In this document: positions 3,962 to 5,358 of the stretch, piece by piece
How the letters are laid out: every line of letters starts with the position of its first letter
Position numbering within the stretch: the first letter of the stretch is position 1
NCBI GenBank assembly: GCA_965369385.1
Contig: CBDUQP010000183.1
Span: 1 to 5,358 of the forward strand
Length of the DNA stretch: 5,358 nt
Source of the DNA: CBDUQP01 sp965369385
Lineage (GTDB): Bacteria; Planctomycetota; Phycisphaerae; SM23-33
Reading direction: 5' to 3'
Notes under the pieces: model-generated
Told to the model about the DNA's origin: nothing
What the model saw: the letters and a program-made list of their open reading frames with translations, nothing else
Databases searched by the model: none
Made by a program: the position numbers and the translations under genes

Positions 3962-4945
3962 ATGAACGAGGCCCTGGCTATCCACATGAATTATGGAGAA
4001 ACCAGTACGCTGTACAAGAGTGGACGGATTTTCAAAGGGACCGGCACCGCTATTGTTGGGGCCGGTGAGGTAGTACTGGGCGGTGCAATCATTATCGGCT
4101 CTGGCGGTTTGGCCACTGTTCCTGGAGCGGCTATGATAGGCTTCGGGACATCCACCATGACTGAAGGTGTTACTGGGGCCTTTGGATTGGGGTATGGCGA
4201 GGGAGGCATAAATCCTGGCCGAGAGGCCGCGCGAGACCTGGGTGGCGATTGGGGCGCGATGGTCTACAGTGGTGCGGAAATCGCTACCTGTGTTGCAGTC
4301 GGGCGACTCATTCCGGCTGGTGGTATCGGCAGTGCGGCTGGCGCCACCCAGAAGACGATGGCGGCCCGACAGGCGATGGTGGCGGCGAGAACACCGGCCG
4401 AGTTGGCGAAGCGAGCCCTGAAAGCCAGAGTCCTGGGCAATACGAGAACCTTCAGCAAAGGCACGAAGGCATCCAATTTTGGCACACACGCCTTGCGAGA
4501 ACAAAGATGGAAGAGTATATTCAGCAATAGAGCGATTAGTAGCGGGTCGAACTGGGGCAGAGGGGTTGCCACAAACAGATTGGCGACTGGTCCAGATAGG
4601 GCAGTGTTCTGGTCCGGTCTTGGCAGGAACGGCCCGGCAACTGCAGCCAATCTGGCGACCCGGCAAGGAAGAGCGACTCTGGAGACAACGCTGTCCACCA
4701 GGGGCGTCAAGCTGCCAAGATGGGAAGTTAGCAATCCTGCATCGGTGGCTGCTTGGCGTCAAGCGTCCCACAGCTTCGGTGCGGGGGCAACTGGGCACGT
4801 GCGGGTCCTGCAAGGTGGTGCGGTACGTATCAACTCCGTGTGGGCGAAGGTGGAGTTCGCAGCACTGAAGGCCAACCCCAACGTGAAGTCGATCACGGGT
4901 GTACATGCGAAGACGGGCGAGGAGATGTTACTATGGTCAAGGTAG
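3962..4945 (+). CDS. Polymorphic toxin with C-terminal ADP-ribosyl cyclase (CD38-like) NADase domain
   Basis: 327 residues. Residues ~28-78 form a glycine-rich hydrophobic stretch (AIVGAGEVVLGGAIIIGSGG...), typical of the region before the toxic tip in Rhs/polymorphic toxins. Residues ~130-205 are basic and low in hydrophobics. The C-terminal ~115 residues align by eye with CD38/Aplysia ADP-ribosyl cyclase: FWSG (Trp217-Ser218, cf. CD38 Trp125), TLETTL (Glu241, cf. Glu146), AAWRQAS (Trp265/Ser269, cf. Trp189/Ser193) and NSVWAKVE (Glu298, cf. catalytic Glu226). The W-x3-S and S-x5-E spacings are the same as in CD38. There is no cysteine after residue 110, so the animal enzymes' disulfides are absent. 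The expected activity is NAD+ hydrolysis or cyclisation. There is no signal peptide or Rhs core; the in-frame stop at 3929 ends any upstream extension, suggesting an orphan toxin tip. ATG 3962 or ATG 3986 could be the start; neither has a strong Shine-Dalgarno. Confidence 0.75.
   Translation: MNEALAIHMNYGETSTLYKSGRIFKGTGTAIVGAGEVVLGGAIIIGSGGLATVPGAAMIGFGTSTMTEGVTGAFGLGYGEGGINPGREAARDLGGDWGAMVYSGAEIATCVAVGRLIPAGGIGSAAGATQKTMAARQAMVAARTPAELAKRALKARVLGNTRTFSKGTKASNFGTHALREQRWKSIFSNRAISSGSNWGRGVATNRLATGPDRAVFWSGLGRNGPATAANLATRQGRATLETTLSTRGVKLPRWEVSNPASVAAWRQASHSFGAGATGHVRVLQGGAVRINSVWAKVEFAALKANPNVKSITGVHAKTGEEMLLWSR
4919..4924 (+). promoter_or_regulatory. Ribosome binding site of the immunity gene, inside the toxin's 3' end
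   Basis: GAGGAG lies 8 nt before ATG 4933 and within the toxin reading frame (codons for GlyGluGluMet). It decides the short start at 4933 over ATG 4753, which would overlap the toxin by almost 200 bp. Confidence 0.6.
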
Positions 4946-5247
4946 ACGACTGGCGGAATCCCCAACTGACGGAAGCTGTCCTTATGTGGACCGGATACAA
5001 GGACAGTGCTTCCCCTAGCTGGGATAGGTCTCGCATAGAGGAGCGGTTCGGTGCGGATGCATCGCATTGGTTGACGTTGCTAGAGTCTTTGGCAGACGAC
5101 TTCTATGACTCCAACGCCAAATATGATGCGGCAGACCTGCAGGAAATGAGCGAGAAGGCCATGGAAGACTTCATGAAGAACCATCCTGATGCACCGAAAG
5201 AGATTGCTGAAGCCCTCTCGTGGTGCTACACATTCGACAACCGCTAG
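4933..5247 (+). CDS. Small acidic protein, candidate immunity protein for the upstream toxin
   Basis: 104 residues from ATG 4933 to TAG 5245-5247. It overlaps the end of the toxin gene by 13 nt, with GAGGAG at the right distance, so the two are probably translationally coupled. It contains about 22 Asp/Glu against 11 Lys/Arg, hence strongly acidic, with no signal peptide, membrane segment or cysteine cluster, so it should be cytosolic. Predicted character is mostly helical: a WTGYKDSASPSWDRSRIEER section, a FGADASHWLTLLESLADDFYD helix, a second amphipathic helix and a C-terminal ALSWCYTFDNR. I do not recognise a named family. Position directly after a polymorphic toxin, small size and acidity are the usual marks of a cognate immunity protein, which would bind and block the NADase domain. 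The role is inferred from context. Confidence 0.7.
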   Translation: MVKVDDWRNPQLTEAVLMWTGYKDSASPSWDRSRIEERFGADASHWLTLLESLADDFYDSNAKYDAADLQEMSEKAMEDFMKNHPDAPKEIAEALSWCYTFDNR

Positions 5248-5255
5248 GGGCTTGT

Positions 5256-5270
5256 CCAGAAGAGCTCTGG
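5256..5270 (+). terminator. Short hairpin after the immunity gene
   Basis: CCAGA (5256-5260) pairs with TCTGG (5266-5270) over loop AGAGC, 8 nt after the immunity stop. No T-run follows, so it is at most a weak terminator or an mRNA 3'-end stabiliser. Confidence 0.25.
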
Positions 5271-5278
5271 CGGGCGGC

Positions 5279-5358
5279 ATGGCGACACACAGTTTCATCG
5301 TGAAGGCGAATTCACATCGCAAGTGCAACAAGTTCGGGCCAGAAGCAGGACATCGCAG
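5279..5358 (+). CDS. Possible start of a further ORF, cut by window end
   Basis: ATG 5279 opens a frame (beginning MATHSFIVKANSHRKC) that stays open for 26 codons to the window end. There is no clear Shine-Dalgarno (only GGCGGGCGGC upstream) and no recognisable motif. An open run this short has little weight. It might instead be remnant sequence between toxin cassettes. Confidence 0.15.
   Translation, partial: MATHSFIVKANSHRKCNKFGPEAGHR

Noticed and set aside
3572..4906. A 444-codon open frame on the minus strand across the non-coding region and the toxin gene
   Set aside because: Its product is low-complexity, Arg/Ser/Pro/His-rich and without motifs. It runs antisense to a gene with clear family motifs, and it continues through the palindromic repeats. 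Openness is explained by GC-rich codon bias on the opposite strand.
4753..4932. An upstream extension of the immunity protein from ATG 4753
   Set aside because: The extension would lie out of frame inside the catalytic part of the toxin domain, has unlikely Gly/Arg/Trp-rich composition, and the good ribosome binding site is at 4919-4924.

Overview
This 5.36 kb window has two parts. The left two thirds is a carbohydrate or C1-type catabolic neighbourhood. The right third is an orphan polymorphic-toxin cassette, separated from it by about 450 bases of non-coding DNA dense in inverted repeats. The phylum cannot be fixed from the sequence. Moderate GC content together with sugar-isomerase-like TIM barrels, zinc-type dehydrogenases, AraC regulators and MtaA-like 'URO-D family' proteins resembles anaerobic PVC-group bacteria (Planctomycetes/Phycisphaerae or Lentisphaerae). 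That assignment is inference from gene content only.

Positions 3-332 hold the C-terminal 109 residues of a xylose-isomerase-like TIM-barrel protein, cut by the window edge. Three bases later, in the same operon, comes a zinc-dependent medium-chain dehydrogenase (336-1309) split into two frames by an apparent one-base deletion near 573-576. Restoring the base gives a coherent protein of about 324 residues. Converging on it is an AraC-family regulator (minus strand, 1340-2245). Its best promoter places the transcription start at or next to the ATG, so the mRNA may be leaderless. Divergent from the regulator is an MtaA-like uroporphyrinogen-decarboxylase-superfamily protein (2388-3506). The shared intergenic region holds an inverted repeat around a -10-like hexamer. 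The regulator probably controls this gene, and possibly the dehydrogenase/isomerase operon.

Positions 3507-3961 carry no convincing protein gene. They hold a set of palindromes and nested hairpins (3628-3639, 3673-3722, 3756-3774, 3765-3840, 3854-3882), a three-unit 9-bp tandem repeat, and a possible 22-codon leader ORF whose strong Shine-Dalgarno lies in the 3' arm of the last hairpin.

Positions 3962-5247 are the most interesting part. A 327-residue protein has a glycine-rich hydrophobic segment of the kind found in polymorphic toxins. Its C-terminal domain of about 115 residues aligns by eye with the CD38/Aplysia ADP-ribosyl cyclase fold: FWSG, TLE, WxxxS and SxxxxxE motifs in the right order, the last two with the same internal spacing as CD38. 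It is followed, with a 13-nt overlap and its own Shine-Dalgarno, by a small acidic protein (104 residues) that has the features of a cognate immunity protein. The likely reading is an NAD+-consuming toxin and its antidote, present without any visible delivery domain. The last 111 bases hold a small hairpin and only a weak candidate start of another ORF.
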